64,000 bases of DNA, taken from NCBI RefSeq assembly GCF_045679555.1, contig NC_092115.1, positions 32,801,596 through 32,865,595 of the forward strand, given 5' to 3'. A program made the position numbers and the translations under genes. Each line of letters opens with the position of its first letter. Positions within the stretch are counted from its first letter, which is position 1. Below, piece by piece: positions 59,801 through 64,000 of the stretch. The notes beneath the pieces were generated by a model. The model was not told the DNA's origin and made no database searches. It worked only from the letters and a program-made list of their open reading frames with translations. Origin of the DNA: Salvelinus alpinus. Its lineage: Eukaryota; Chordata; Actinopteri; Salmoniformes; Salmonidae.

Positions 59801-59847
59801 GGCAGACCCCCTAGAGTGCCGACTCCTCTCCAGAAGGGCAAGAGCAG
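23856..59847 (+). CDS. spidr: spidr, coding exons 1-10 (5' part, runs off window)
   Basis: Ten exons join in frame to 567 codons: 23856-23873, 24308-24463, 24597-24660, 26696-26908, 32007-32161, 44752-45011, 49706-49809, 53517-53805, 59106-59316, 59615-59847. All have GT-AG boundaries and compatible phases. SPIDR (human KIAA0146, about 900 residues) is a nuclear scaffold linking BLM and RAD51 in homologous recombination. Recognition rests on blocks shared with the human protein: [34 protein letters not shown] followed by ILNTHF, and [10 protein letters not shown]. The amino-terminal half is acidic, Ser-rich and low in complexity; no enzymatic motif is seen. About a third, the carboxy-terminal part, must lie beyond 64000. 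No in-frame stop was found. Introns of up to 12.6 kb hold nested transposons. Confidence 0.85.
24308..24463 (+). CDS. spidr: spidr exon 2 (residues 7-58)
   Basis: Acceptor TTTTCAG; donor AAG|GTGGGT. It encodes a basic start (RKRYSKDTK), then [13 protein letters not shown], which aligns by position with the human W-x-x-C-G-E-x-F segment. Confidence 0.8.
24597..24660 (+). CDS. spidr: spidr exon 3 (residues 59-79)
   Basis: Acceptor TTTTAG; donor AAG|GTATTG. Short basic exon ([15 protein letters not shown]), phase 1. It is supported mainly by continuous phase between exons 2 and 4. Confidence 0.7.
24835..25240 (-). mobile_element. Tc1-like remnant, family E
   Basis: Contains the block AGTAGCCACCCTGCCTTGAT and the following TTTGCACACTCTTGGCATTC, from recall part of an abundant fish Tc1 family, plus the start of a transposase region in reverse (CACCTTAATTGGGTTGAGTT). 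It is truncated at its right side, where another Tc1 fragment begins. It lies in spidr intron 3. Confidence 0.6.
25243..25640 (+). mobile_element. Tc1-like remnant, family F, copy 1
   Basis: Starts GTGTACAAAACATTTCC and shares long blocks with 33062-33535 (GACAAAATATT, CTTTGAACGGGGTATG, CAACGCTGCTGGGTTTTTC). Only the amino-terminal, helix-turn-helix part of a transposase frame is represented and it is broken. Confidence 0.65.
25641..26695. other. Remainder of spidr intron 3
   Basis: AT-rich sequence without a recognisable gene. A 26-base stretch, CACCAGAAAGGAATATTAGA and what follows it, is duplicated in tandem near 26175-26235 (CACCAGAAGGGAATATTAGA). Confidence 0.5.
26696..26908 (+). CDS. 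spidr: spidr exon 4 (residues 80-150)
   Basis: Acceptor TGTCCAG; donor CAG|GTACTT. It contains [16 protein letters not shown], equivalent to the human DITWSSSGSDLSDED stretch. Two further CAG acceptor-like sites lie within 8 bases downstream but break the frame. Confidence 0.85.
26909..28639. other. spidr intron 4, 5' part
   Basis: Around 27105-27180 there is ATCGAT-rich sequence (GTAGGGATGGGGGAAAAATC, TATCGATACTGTGAT) typical of hAT MITE ends. At 27460-27670 a C-rich stretch produces spurious Gly-rich frames on the minus strand. No gene is seen. Confidence 0.45.
28640..29155. repeat. hAT-like element carrying a SINE
   Basis: Flanks of the SINE at 28816-29037 resemble a common salmonid hAT-like element; the right part reads CAGTTAACGAGGGTCAGTTA and ends near GAAATGTGCATCCCTA. 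It is non-coding and its left boundary is uncertain. Confidence 0.4.
28816..29037 (+). repeat. tRNA-derived SINE, second family (SlmI-like)
   Basis: Head GCAGCGGTCTAAGGCACTGC and B-box-like GGTTCGTTTCC, body CGCACAATTGGCCCAGCGTC, then the same tail as the HpaI SINEs and RSg-1 (GGCCGTCATTG to TTAAATAAAGG). The SlmI name is tentative and from recall. Confidence 0.7.
29156..30039. other. spidr intron 4, no recognised feature
   Basis: AT-rich intronic sequence. Short open frames lack support. Nothing further is recognised. Confidence 0.5.
30040..30300 (+). mobile_element. Tc1-like remnant, family G, one end
   Basis: Begins with the inverted-repeat end CAGTGGGGCAAAAAAGTATT after TA and continues about 260 bases (CAGCCACCAATTGTGCAAG). 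It breaks off at about 30300. The opposite end of the same family is seen at 42740-42894. Confidence 0.7.
30571..30604. repeat. TAA/ATA microsatellite
   Basis: Uninterrupted run of about ten ATA/TAA triplets in spidr intron 4, a likely length-polymorphic locus. Confidence 0.85.
30605..32006. other. spidr intron 4, 3' part
   Basis: Non-coding. It contains TATCGTGATATCATATTGTG near 31520, resembling hAT MITE ends. A 14 bp tandem TTTGAAGCGGCCTG occurs at 31829-31842, 31843-31856 and 31861-31874, 130 bases before exon 5. Confidence 0.5.
32007..32161 (+). CDS. spidr: spidr exon 5 (residues 151-202)
   Basis: Acceptor after a T-rich tract (TTTTTTTTAG); donor ACT|GTGAGT. Acidic segment ([25 protein letters not shown]) similar to the human SDCDEFEDDEGAVEISDC region. 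Confidence 0.85.
32162..32937. other. spidr intron 5, first stretch
   Basis: AT-rich intronic sequence with no recognised gene or repeat boundary. Confidence 0.45.
32938..33065 (+). repeat. AvaIII-type SINE fragment (tRNA-derived)
   Basis: Head TGTAGCTCAGTTGGTAGAGC is a canonical A-box region and AGTGGGTTCGATTTCC a B-box. The body contains GTATGCATGCACTAC, with the ATGCAT site that names the AvaIII family. The 3' end is cut short where a Tc1-like fragment begins. Confidence 0.75.
33062..33535 (+). mobile_element. Tc1-like remnant, family F, copy 2
   Basis: An open frame at 33202-33459 encodes an amino-terminal transposase helix-turn-helix region ([20 protein letters not shown]). The copy ends AATGTTTTGTACACTCAGTG, the family terminus. 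The DDE domain is deleted, so it is non-autonomous. Confidence 0.75.
33536..34305. other. spidr intron 5, unassigned stretch
   Basis: Non-coding sequence between a Tc1 remnant and a piggyBac-like element. Nothing else is recognised. Confidence 0.45.
34310..35729 (+). mobile_element. piggyBac-like non-autonomous element, copy 1
   Basis: Flanked by TTAA on both sides (34306-34309 and 35730-35733), the target duplication of piggyBac transposons. The left end region AACTTCTTCTT...GGGGGCGCTATTTTCAC and the body (TGGATAGAAAACACTCTGAA) are shared with copies 2 and 3. No transposase frame is present; 1,420 bp. It is in inverted orientation to copy 2, 5 kb away in the same intron. Confidence 0.75.
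35734..36299. other. spidr intron 5, unassigned stretch
   Basis: Non-coding sequence; nothing recognised. Confidence 0.45.
36658..38384 (-). pseudogene. L2-like reverse transcriptase, frameshifted
   Basis: The upstream part (about 37547-38384) contains [46 protein letters not shown] and motif [15 protein letters not shown] with its catalytic Asp. The downstream part (36658-37476) contains [16 protein letters not shown] and motif [11 protein letters not shown] with both catalytic Asp, then the thumb and carboxy-terminal region ending RLLNR. Catalytic residues survive but the frame breaks between 37476 and 37547. The apparent start near 38458 is chimeric: its first residues come from the Tc1 inserted at 38385. 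Confidence 0.8.
38385..39947 (-). mobile_element. Tc1-like transposon, family C, near full length
   Basis: 1,563 bp, with ends CAGTCGTGGCCAAAAG and its imperfect inverse TGACCATGACTG, flanked by TA (38383-38384, 39948-39949). The minus strand encodes transposase pieces. 39192-39425 is the DNA-binding part, with [11 protein letters not shown]. 38638-39114 is the catalytic part, with [19 protein letters not shown] and [10 protein letters not shown], where the DDE/DDD residues cluster. The pieces are in separate frames, so the transposase is broken. Confidence 0.85.
40606..42541 (-). repeat. HpaI-type SINE split by a piggyBac-like element
   Basis: Tail half 40606-40683 (TTTACCTTTATTTAACCAGG...AACAGTGGG) and head half 42476-42541 (TTAACTGCCTTGTTCAGGGG...). 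The break falls exactly in the SINE's GTTAAC, and the TTAA core is duplicated on both sides of the insertion. Sequence after 42541 no longer matches, so the tRNA head is lost. Confidence 0.8.
40688..42475 (-). mobile_element. piggyBac-like non-autonomous element, copy 2
   Basis: 1,788 bp, flanked by TTAA at 40684-40687 and 42476-42479. It shares its body with copy 1 in inverse orientation (for example AATATGCATATTGTACGAG and GTTTTAGAAACTTGAGTG). Internally it contains diverged repeats of a segment with CAAATGAAAGA and CATCTTGTGAATCCAGCC (40794 and 41190 areas). There is no transposase. Confidence 0.8.
42597..42739 (+). repeat. HpaI-type SINE, 3'-truncated
   Basis: Plus-oriented copy from GGTACACTAGTGGTTAGAGC through GTTAAC to GGCCGTCATTG. 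It is cut at about 42739, where the family G Tc1 end begins. Together with the preceding minus copy it makes an inverted SINE pair. Confidence 0.8.
42740..42894 (-). mobile_element. Tc1-like remnant, family G, other end
   Basis: Matches the family G end in reverse (AAGTGTACCTATGATAAAAA) and finishes CTCCCCACTG before TA. Only about 155 bases remain. Confidence 0.65.
43364..44751. other. spidr intron 5, 3' part
   Basis: Largely unique-looking intronic sequence up to the exon 6 acceptor. No additional gene is recognised. Confidence 0.45.
44752..45011 (+). CDS. spidr: spidr exon 6 (residues 203-288)
   Basis: Acceptor CCCCAG; donor AAG|GTTCGA, which is weak at positions +3 to +5. It encodes [11 protein letters not shown] and the TPQKQ plus [10 protein letters not shown] block found in human SPIDR. 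Ser289 is completed by the next exon. Confidence 0.88.
45073..45261. mobile_element. Short hAT-like MITE
   Basis: 189 bp with 26 bp inverted ends, CAGGGGTAGGCAACCCTG on the left and the inverse of CAGGGGTAAGCAACCCTG on the right. Flanking octamers GGTTCGAT and GGTTAGCT agree at 6 of 8 bases, consistent with an old 8 bp target duplication. It lies 61 bases downstream of spidr exon 6. Confidence 0.75.
45326..45343. repeat. CA microsatellite
   Basis: Short (CA)n run in spidr intron 6. Confidence 0.75.
45887..46790 (-). mobile_element. Tc1-like transposon remnant, family B, copy 4
   Basis: Left end CTGAACAAAAATATAAACGC after TA. Transposase pieces on the minus strand include [12 protein letters not shown] and [20 protein letters not shown] (46368-46550). 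Frameshifts split the gene and the right inverted repeat is not found. Confidence 0.75.
46791..47260. repeat. hAT-like MITE, common teleost type
   Basis: Begins CAGTGGTGTAAAGTACTTAA, from recall the end of an abundant teleost MITE rich in AAAGTACT. Only this left end is clear; the right side merges into a GT microsatellite. Confidence 0.55.
47279..48527 (-). mobile_element. Tc1-like transposon, family A, full-length copy
   Basis: 1,249 bp from CAGTGCATTCAGAAAG to CCAAATGCACTG, flanked by TA and inserted at the end of a GT microsatellite (47261-47277). The minus strand encodes transposase pieces. 47950-48198 is the DNA-binding part, starting [20 protein letters not shown] and containing GRPAKLS. 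The catalytic part is broken over 47488-47830 ([11 protein letters not shown]). Frameshifts make it non-functional. Confidence 0.85.
48530..49366 (+). mobile_element. Tc1-like transposon remnant, family B, copy 5
   Basis: Left end ACTGAACAAAAATATGAACG abuts the previous Tc1; right end TTTTTGTTCAGTG at about 49366. Remnant of the transposase amino-terminal half in plus orientation. The carboxy-terminal half is replaced by a 113 bp tandem duplication (49066-49291). Confidence 0.75.
49066..49291 (+). repeat. 113 bp tandem duplication
   Basis: Units 49066-49178 and 49179-49291 each run from ACTGAGTATTTCTGTCTG to CCTAATTTTTTCCTATT. By eye they differ at one base (AGTCATGAAA versus AGTCGTGAAA). 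The unit belongs to the 3' part of the family B Tc1. Confidence 0.92.
49706..49809 (+). CDS. spidr: spidr exon 7 (residues 289-323)
   Basis: Acceptor GCTACAG; donor CAG|GTAATA. It carries the most recognisable SPIDR signature, [21 protein letters not shown] hAT-type MITE sits only 51 bases downstream (from 49861). Confidence 0.92.
49861..50238. mobile_element. hAT-type MITE with 8 bp target duplication
   Basis: Ends TAGGGCTGG and CCATCACTA are imperfect inverted repeats. The flanking octamers CACTGTAG (49853-49860) and CACTATAG (50239-50246) match at 7 of 8. The interior is rich in CGATA/TATCG motifs and non-coding. It sits 51 bases after spidr exon 7. Confidence 0.8.
50247..51918. other. 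spidr intron 7, unassigned stretch
   Basis: AT-rich non-coding sequence with an AT microsatellite at about 51127-51141. No gene is recognised. Confidence 0.45.
51919..52852 (+). mobile_element. Tc1-like transposon remnant, family B, copy 6
   Basis: Left end ACTGAACACAAATATAAACG; right end ATTTTTGTTCAG at about 52847. The transposase is recognisable only as fragments (CACCTGCAGGATCATCTGAG region) and has many breaks. Confidence 0.75.
52853..53516. other. spidr intron 7, 3' part
   Basis: Non-coding sequence leading to the exon 8 acceptor; nothing else is recognised. Confidence 0.45.
53517..53805 (+). CDS. spidr: spidr exon 8 (residues 324-419)
   Basis: Acceptor CTCCAG; donor ATG|GTGAGA. It starts [20 protein letters not shown] and ends HIYPPW, with the Trp codon split. 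Between the conserved blocks lies a His/Pro/Thr-rich stretch (including [12 protein letters not shown]), which looks expanded relative to human. Confidence 0.88.
54729..55678 (-). mobile_element. Tc1-like family A derivative, internally deleted
   Basis: Ends CAGTGCATTTGGAAAG and CTTTCTGAATGCACTG flanked by TA. Apart from a SINE-like insertion (about 55045-55505), less than 500 bases of Tc1 sequence remain and no transposase frame is left. Confidence 0.8.
55045..55505 (-). repeat. Long tRNA-derived SINE, minus orientation
   Basis: On the minus strand it starts GGCCTTCTGAGTGGCACAGT with GGTCTAAGGCACTGC, shares CGCACAATTGGCCCAGCGTC with the SINE at 28816, and ends AATTGGGGAGA followed by a T run. 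It produces spurious open frames on both strands. Confidence 0.7.
55875..56509. other. spidr intron 8, unassigned stretch
   Basis: Non-coding; nothing recognised. Confidence 0.45.
56510..56960 (+). mobile_element. Tc1-like family B deletion derivative, copy 7
   Basis: 451 bp with both ends (CTGAACAAAAATATAAACGC and TATATTTTTTCCAGTG) and TA flanks. It keeps the amino-terminal helix-turn-helix coding part (from about 56746: [20 protein letters not shown], then [17 protein letters not shown]) joined directly to the 3' end. The DDE domain is deleted: a clean non-autonomous derivative. Confidence 0.85.
57075..57275 (-). repeat. L2-like LINE 3' end fragment
   Basis: Begins AGTTTATTTGTTACGTGCGC and follows the 3' UTR of the LINE at 36300 (CAGTGAAATGCTTACTTACA, GGTGAACAATAGGTAAGTAA). 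No coding sequence remains. Confidence 0.75.
57276..59105. other. spidr intron 8, 3' part
   Basis: Mostly AT-rich non-coding sequence. Isolated open frames lack support. No repeat boundary was confidently assigned. Confidence 0.45.
59106..59316 (+). CDS. spidr: spidr exon 9 (residues 420-490)
   Basis: Acceptor CTCTACAG; donor CAG|GTGGGT. It encodes [10 protein letters not shown] and the downstream [15 protein letters not shown], paralleling the human ILNTYFCEKV and SLAQMF blocks. Confidence 0.88.
59615..59847 (+). CDS. spidr: spidr exon 10 (residues 491-567)
   Basis: Acceptor CCTCCAG; donor CAG|GTAGAG, ending in phase 2. It encodes [19 protein letters not shown], matching human VRVVVQRVYSLPSRDSTRG. 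No following exon was recognised before 64000. Confidence 0.85.
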
Positions 59848-59968
59848 GTAGAGTTCAGCAACATGTCTTGTCTTTTGTCTGATATCTTGTTTCATCTACC
59901 ATGAAGTCCCCATGAGGTTGAATATGATGGCCTGTTGTGAGTGTTTACATGGTAAACTAACTGTAAAG

Positions 59969-60539
59969 CCTGGCGTACACTACAAGATTTTGGCCCCGAT
60001 TTAGTTGTCCCAGACAAGTTTATGAGATCCGAGACAAAATTCCCCTACTCGGGTCGTGCGGTCGTATCTACTCTCGTTTAATGTGAGCAGGTCAGAGACA
60101 CAATCTGAGGGCTACTGATCCCGTCTTTGAGTTGTCCCAGACGTGCCGTAGTTTGAGATGTGCAACAAGTTTTGAGAACGGTGATCAGCAATAGCCAATG
60201 AGGGCTTTCAGAGAAGAAGCCAGTGAGGTGACGACGTTGTATCTCATCACCCAGAATGTGGAGATACTTGAGCAGGGGCGATGACTACTACTAGTATGTG
60301 TTTGTAGCCTACTTGCCTTTAACCAAAGCCAAAGTGTCTCGTTGCTTGTGAACTTCAGAGCTGTAATGTTATTTAATTAAAAATGTATTGGCTAGATATT
60401 TCTGACTGGAAACATTTGAGGCTGCTTTGAGTCAGGCTCGTTTTAGCTATGTTAACAATCTAATCACATTGTTTTCACGAGACAACGGGGTATGTAGAAT
60501 CCTCACGAAGGGAAGAATCTTGTAGCGTGTGACGCCCTG
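59969..60539. mobile_element. MITE with ~25 bp inverted ends
   Basis: Left end CCTGGCGTACACTACAAGAT; the right end inverse reads CAGGGCGTCACACGCTACAA. The 571 bp interior is non-coding. The target duplication is not clear, so the superfamily (hAT or Harbinger type) is open. It is in probable spidr intron 10. Confidence 0.65.
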
Positions 60540-61430
60540 TCTGTGCCATATTTTTTAGTGTGCGCACCACCAGGTTGTCAAGACAAAAAACTACAGGAAA
60601 GACGCTTGAGAGGCTCAGCGATGTTAGGGTTTAGTTTACTGCTCTACGGCAAGATATGAGTTGCCACAATGTTTGTTCTTCAAATTATGTATTTTATTAA
60701 AACAGAAACATTTAGTAAATAGCTCACATTGTCTTGAGAAATAAATTAAAGGTTTTGTTTTCAGTTTTTTTCAGGTTTTCGATCTTAATCACTTTTTTAT
60801 AGAAAACAACTAAATTGGATGTTCTAAGTTCACAACAATGCTTAAACCACAACAGGAGACCACTTTTGAGGTATGGGAAAGATCTGAGAAATTATGATTC
60901 TAGTGCACACCTACTAGCAAGAGGCTGTTGAGGCTGTTTTTGTAGCACATGCAATGGTAGAGTTTGCAAAACAAATACCCACTGGATTGAAAATAATTAT
61001 CATTTAGCCAGGTAAGCATAGTTTACTTTGTAGTTAACATTTAGTTGAAAAGGTTTTTGGGAAAGCCTTTCCATCTCCAAGAAGACTGTTTTCATTAGCA
61101 TCATCGCTAACAGCTACACAAATTGGAAGATCTGCACAACGCACACACACAGACGGGCATTCTCATTGCCTTTTCAGAAAGTTGCAGGAAATATGAATCT
61201 CAGATGCATTCTGTTAATGTCTTATGATAAACTTGGGCTTATTTAATTCATTTTCAATGCATATAGTTGATTCCCTACTAAGGTCAATATATTTTTTAGT
61301 ATTGTTGATTTCCGTTTTTATGCCTGGATTCTGTGAGGACACAAAATTTCCCAAATTTGGACCAGAATGAGGCTCTCCATATACCTATTGCTCCTGCAGT
61401 GATGATTTTAAAAATAAATAATAATAATAA
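60540..61430. other. Probable spidr intron 10, unassigned
   Basis: AT-rich sequence; no exon or repeat end recognised. An AAT microsatellite is at about 61411-61433. Confidence 0.4.
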
Positions 61431-61431
61431 T

Positions 61432-61572
61432 ATTTAACCTTTATTTTACTAGGAAATTCTTATTTACGATGACGGCCTACGTCGGCCAAACCCAGACAAC
61501 GCTGGACCAATTGTGCATTGCCTTATGGGACACCCAATCACGGCCGGTTGTGATACAGGCTGGAATCGAATA
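61432..61572 (-). repeat. tRNA-derived SINE fragment (second family)
   Basis: Minus-oriented: the tail TTTAACCTTTATTTTACTAG comes first, then CTGGACCAATTGTGCATTGC, the degenerate counterpart of the body seen at 28816. It ends at the B-box GGCTGGAATCGAA. The tRNA head is missing. Confidence 0.65.
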
Positions 61573-61739
61573 TTCCCTACTACTTTAATGATTTTTCTAT
61601 TGGCAAGATTAGCAAATGTAGGCATGACAACAAGTTCTGAATCTACACATCCATACATAACTGACCAAATTATGCAAGGCAAACATTGTAATTTTGAATT
61701 CTGTAAATTGAGTATGGAAAATGTGAAATAATTATCAAC

Positions 61740-63860
61740 AATGACATGCTGCCTGGGTCTGACGACTTGGATGGAGAATTACTAAGGATAATAGCGGACT
61801 ATATTGCCACTCCTATTTCCCCTCTCTTTTATCTAAGCCTACAGGAAATCGTGTGCCCTCAGGCCTGGAGGAAAGCAAAAGTCTTTCCGCACCCTTTACT
61901 GGCTCAAACAGCCAACCAATCAACCTGTTACTAACCCTAAGTAAACTTTTGGAAAAATGGTGTTTGACCGGATACAATGCTATTTCACAAACAAATTAAC
62001 AACAGACTTTCAGCATGCTTATAGGGAAGGGCATTCAACATGTGTATGGTACCTTACACAAATGACTGATTTTTGGATGAGAGAAATTGATAATAAGAAG
62101 ATTGTGGGAGCTGTTTTGTTAGACTTGTTAGGAATACATGTGTGTTATGGCTTTATATCCCCTGCTATATTGTGGATCGAGATACCTGTCTAACAGGAGT
62201 TACAGGAGTTACTTGTCTAACAGGACACAGAGGGTGTTCTTTAATGTAAGCCCCCAACATAATCTAGGTAGAATCAGGCATTCTCCAGGGCAGCTGTTAA
62301 GGCCCCTTCATTTTTTCAGTCTTTACTAATGACCTGCCACTGCCACTGACACTGTGTGTCTATATATGCAGAGGACTCAAGACAATACACGTCAGCAAAC
62401 ACAGCAAGTGAAATCACTGCAGCAGTTAACAAAGAGCTGCAGTCAGTTTCAGAATGGGTGGCAAGAAATAAGCTGGTCCTAAATATTAAACAAACTAAAA
62501 GCATTGTATTTGGGACAAATCATCCACTAAACCCTAAACCTCAACTAAATATTGTAATGAATAATGTGGAAATTGAGCAAGTTGAGGTGACTAAACTGCT
62601 TGGAGTAACCCTGGATTGTAAACTGTCATGGTCAAAAGGTATTAACATGTTGAAATCTCCGAGCTGTCTAAGCAACTAGCGCACAGCTCAGACACCCACA
62701 CATACCCCACAAGACATGCCACCAGAGATCTCTTAACTTCTTGAGGGCAGGGGGCAGCATTTTCACTTTTGGATAAATAGCATGCCAAAATTCAACTGCC
62801 TGCTACTCATCCCCAGAATATACGATATGCATATTATTAGTAGATTTGGATAGAAAACACTCTGAAGTTTCTAAAACTGTTTGAATCATGTCTGTGAGAA
62901 TAACAGAACTTATGTAGCAGGCAAAACCCCGAGGACAAACCATTCAGAATTTTTATTTTTTTGATGTCACTAAGGGACTTGCTTGCAGTTCCTACCGCTT
63001 CCACTGGATGTCACCAGTCCTTGGAAATCGGTTGAGGTTATTCCTTTGTGTAATGAAGAAGTAGGGCTATTGTAAATGAGGGTCACATGAAGTACATTTT
63101 TTGAGAGAGGCATGTTACGAAAAAAGTTGCGTCAGTTTGTTTTCTTTTTGTATTGAACACAGATCATCCCGTCTTCAAATTGATCGATTATTAACGTTTA
63201 AAAATACCTAACGTTGTATTACAAAAGTAGTTTGAAAGGTTTTGGTAAAGTTTACATGTAACTTTTGATATATTTTGTAGTGACGTAGCGAAAGTTGGAA
63301 GCTGTGTTTTTCTGGATGAAACGGTCCAAATAAATTGACATTTTGGATATATATCGACGGAATTAATCGAACAAAAGGACCATTTGTGATGTTTATGGGA
63401 CATATTGGAGTGCCAACAAAATAATTTCGTCAAAGGTAAGGCATGATTTATATTTTATTTCTGCGTTTTGTGTCGTGCCTGCAGTGTTGAAGTATGCTAC
63501 TCTCTTTGTTTACTGTTGTGCTATCATTAGATAGTAGCATCTTATGCTTTCGCCGAAAAGCCTTTTTGAAATCTGACATGTTGACTGGATTCACAACGAG
63601 TGTAGCTTTAATTTGGTATCTAACATGTGTGATTTAATGAAAGTTTGATTTTTATATCATTTTATTTGAATATGGTGCGCTGTATTTCCCTGGCTATTGG
63701 CCGGTGGGACGATTGCGTCCCACCTGCCCCAGAGAGGTTAACAGTCCCCAAGTCCAGAACATACTACGTGAAATGCACAGTACTACATAGAGCCATGACT
63801 ACATGGAACTGTGTTCCACATCATGTAGCTCAGTCAATCAGTGAAATCTGATTTGATAAA
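61740..63860 (+). mobile_element. Non-LTR retrotransposon fragment, split by piggyBac-like
   Basis: Reverse transcriptase pieces in plus orientation: an upstream block at 61746-61934, FQHAYREGHST near 62015, KKIVGAVLLD at about 62095 and the region from 62356. TTAA-flanked insertion 62737-63737 splits it; LINE sequence resumes at CAGTCCCCAAGTCCAGAAC and continues to about 63860. It is a fossil: motif A's FSAAFD-type block is deleted after VLLD, and motif C reads YAED instead of YADD. Confidence 0.7.
62737..63737 (+). mobile_element. piggyBac-like non-autonomous element, copy 3
   Basis: 1,001 bp, flanked by TTAA (62733-62736, 63738-63741), with inverted ends CTTCTTGAGGG and the inverse of CCTCTCTGGGG. 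The body block GGATAGAAAACACTCTGAAG is shared with copy 1. It has no transposase. Confidence 0.8.
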
Positions 63861-63861
63861 A

Positions 63862-64000
63862 CTACACCTTATGGAAAAGTGTGGACTGTGACGAGAAAAA
63901 CACACACCCACACACACAGCATTCGCAAACATGCGAACAGACACACTACTCACACACGCATTTTAATATTGTTATTTTGCTGTATTGATTTTATTGATTT
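63862..64000. other. LINE-derived CA-rich 3' sequence to window end
   Basis: ACACAC-rich sequence that appears to continue the 3' UTR of the split LINE. No gene. Confidence 0.4.

Noticed and set aside
1..64000. CRISPR arrays, operons, phage, plasmid or toxin-antitoxin systems
   Set aside because: Exon-intron genes, SINEs and LINEs show vertebrate nuclear DNA; no spaced direct-repeat arrays or bacterial gene clusters are present.
1..64000. A previously undescribed molecular system
   Set aside because: All long frames are explained by mapre3, spidr or transposon remnants. The remaining oddities are structural (repeats and insertions) and do not form a new coding system.

Overview
The window reads as nuclear DNA from a salmonid fish (Salmo, Oncorhynchus or Salvelinus type). 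Two vertebrate multi-exon genes with GT-AG splice sites are visible, set in a dense field of repeats. Those repeats resemble salmonid HpaI and AvaIII SINEs, an RSg-1-like LINE sharing the HpaI tail, an L2-like LINE, at least seven Tc1-like families, TTAA-flanked piggyBac-like elements, hAT-type MITEs and a gutted Ty3/gypsy element. No bacterial, plasmid, CRISPR or organellar features were seen. Family names come from recall of the families; junctions, duplications and reading frames were read directly.

Layout. 1-5.4 kb: repeats only (an hAT-like carrier with an embedded HpaI SINE, a Tc1 remnant, a LINE 3' half interrupted by a SINE). 5.4-6.2 kb: a foldback Tc1-type element abutting the probable promoter and 5' non-coding exon of the first gene. 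8.4-12.8 kb: a complete plus-strand mapre3-like gene (EB microtubule plus-end tracking protein, six coding exons, 294 codons). 12.9-15.6 kb: a Ty3/gypsy remnant without reverse transcriptase. 15.9-20.2 kb: Tc1 fragments, then a minus-strand, nine-exon, stop-riddled hAT transposase-like pseudogene. 20.2-23.8 kb: intergenic, with an odd inverted/direct repeat cluster containing paired CACGTG palindromes.

23.86-59.85 kb: the first ten coding exons (567 codons) of spidr, the scaffold protein of homologous recombination repair, on the plus strand. The gene runs on past the window. Its introns hold most of the transposons. Intron 5 (12.6 kb) and intron 6 (4.7 kb) contain nests up to four insertions deep that can be ordered from intact target-site duplications. 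60-64 kb: probably spidr intron 10, with a MITE, a SINE and a non-LTR retrotransposon split by a third piggyBac-like element.

The two host genes share only the strand; no functional link is apparent. No new molecular system was found. The most informative signals are the readable insertion stratigraphy, three TTAA-flanked piggyBac-like copies (one landed in the GTTAAC site of an HpaI SINE), the spliced hAT pseudogene, the foldback MITE, and a weak splice donor in mapre3 whose retention would remove the C-terminal EB tail.
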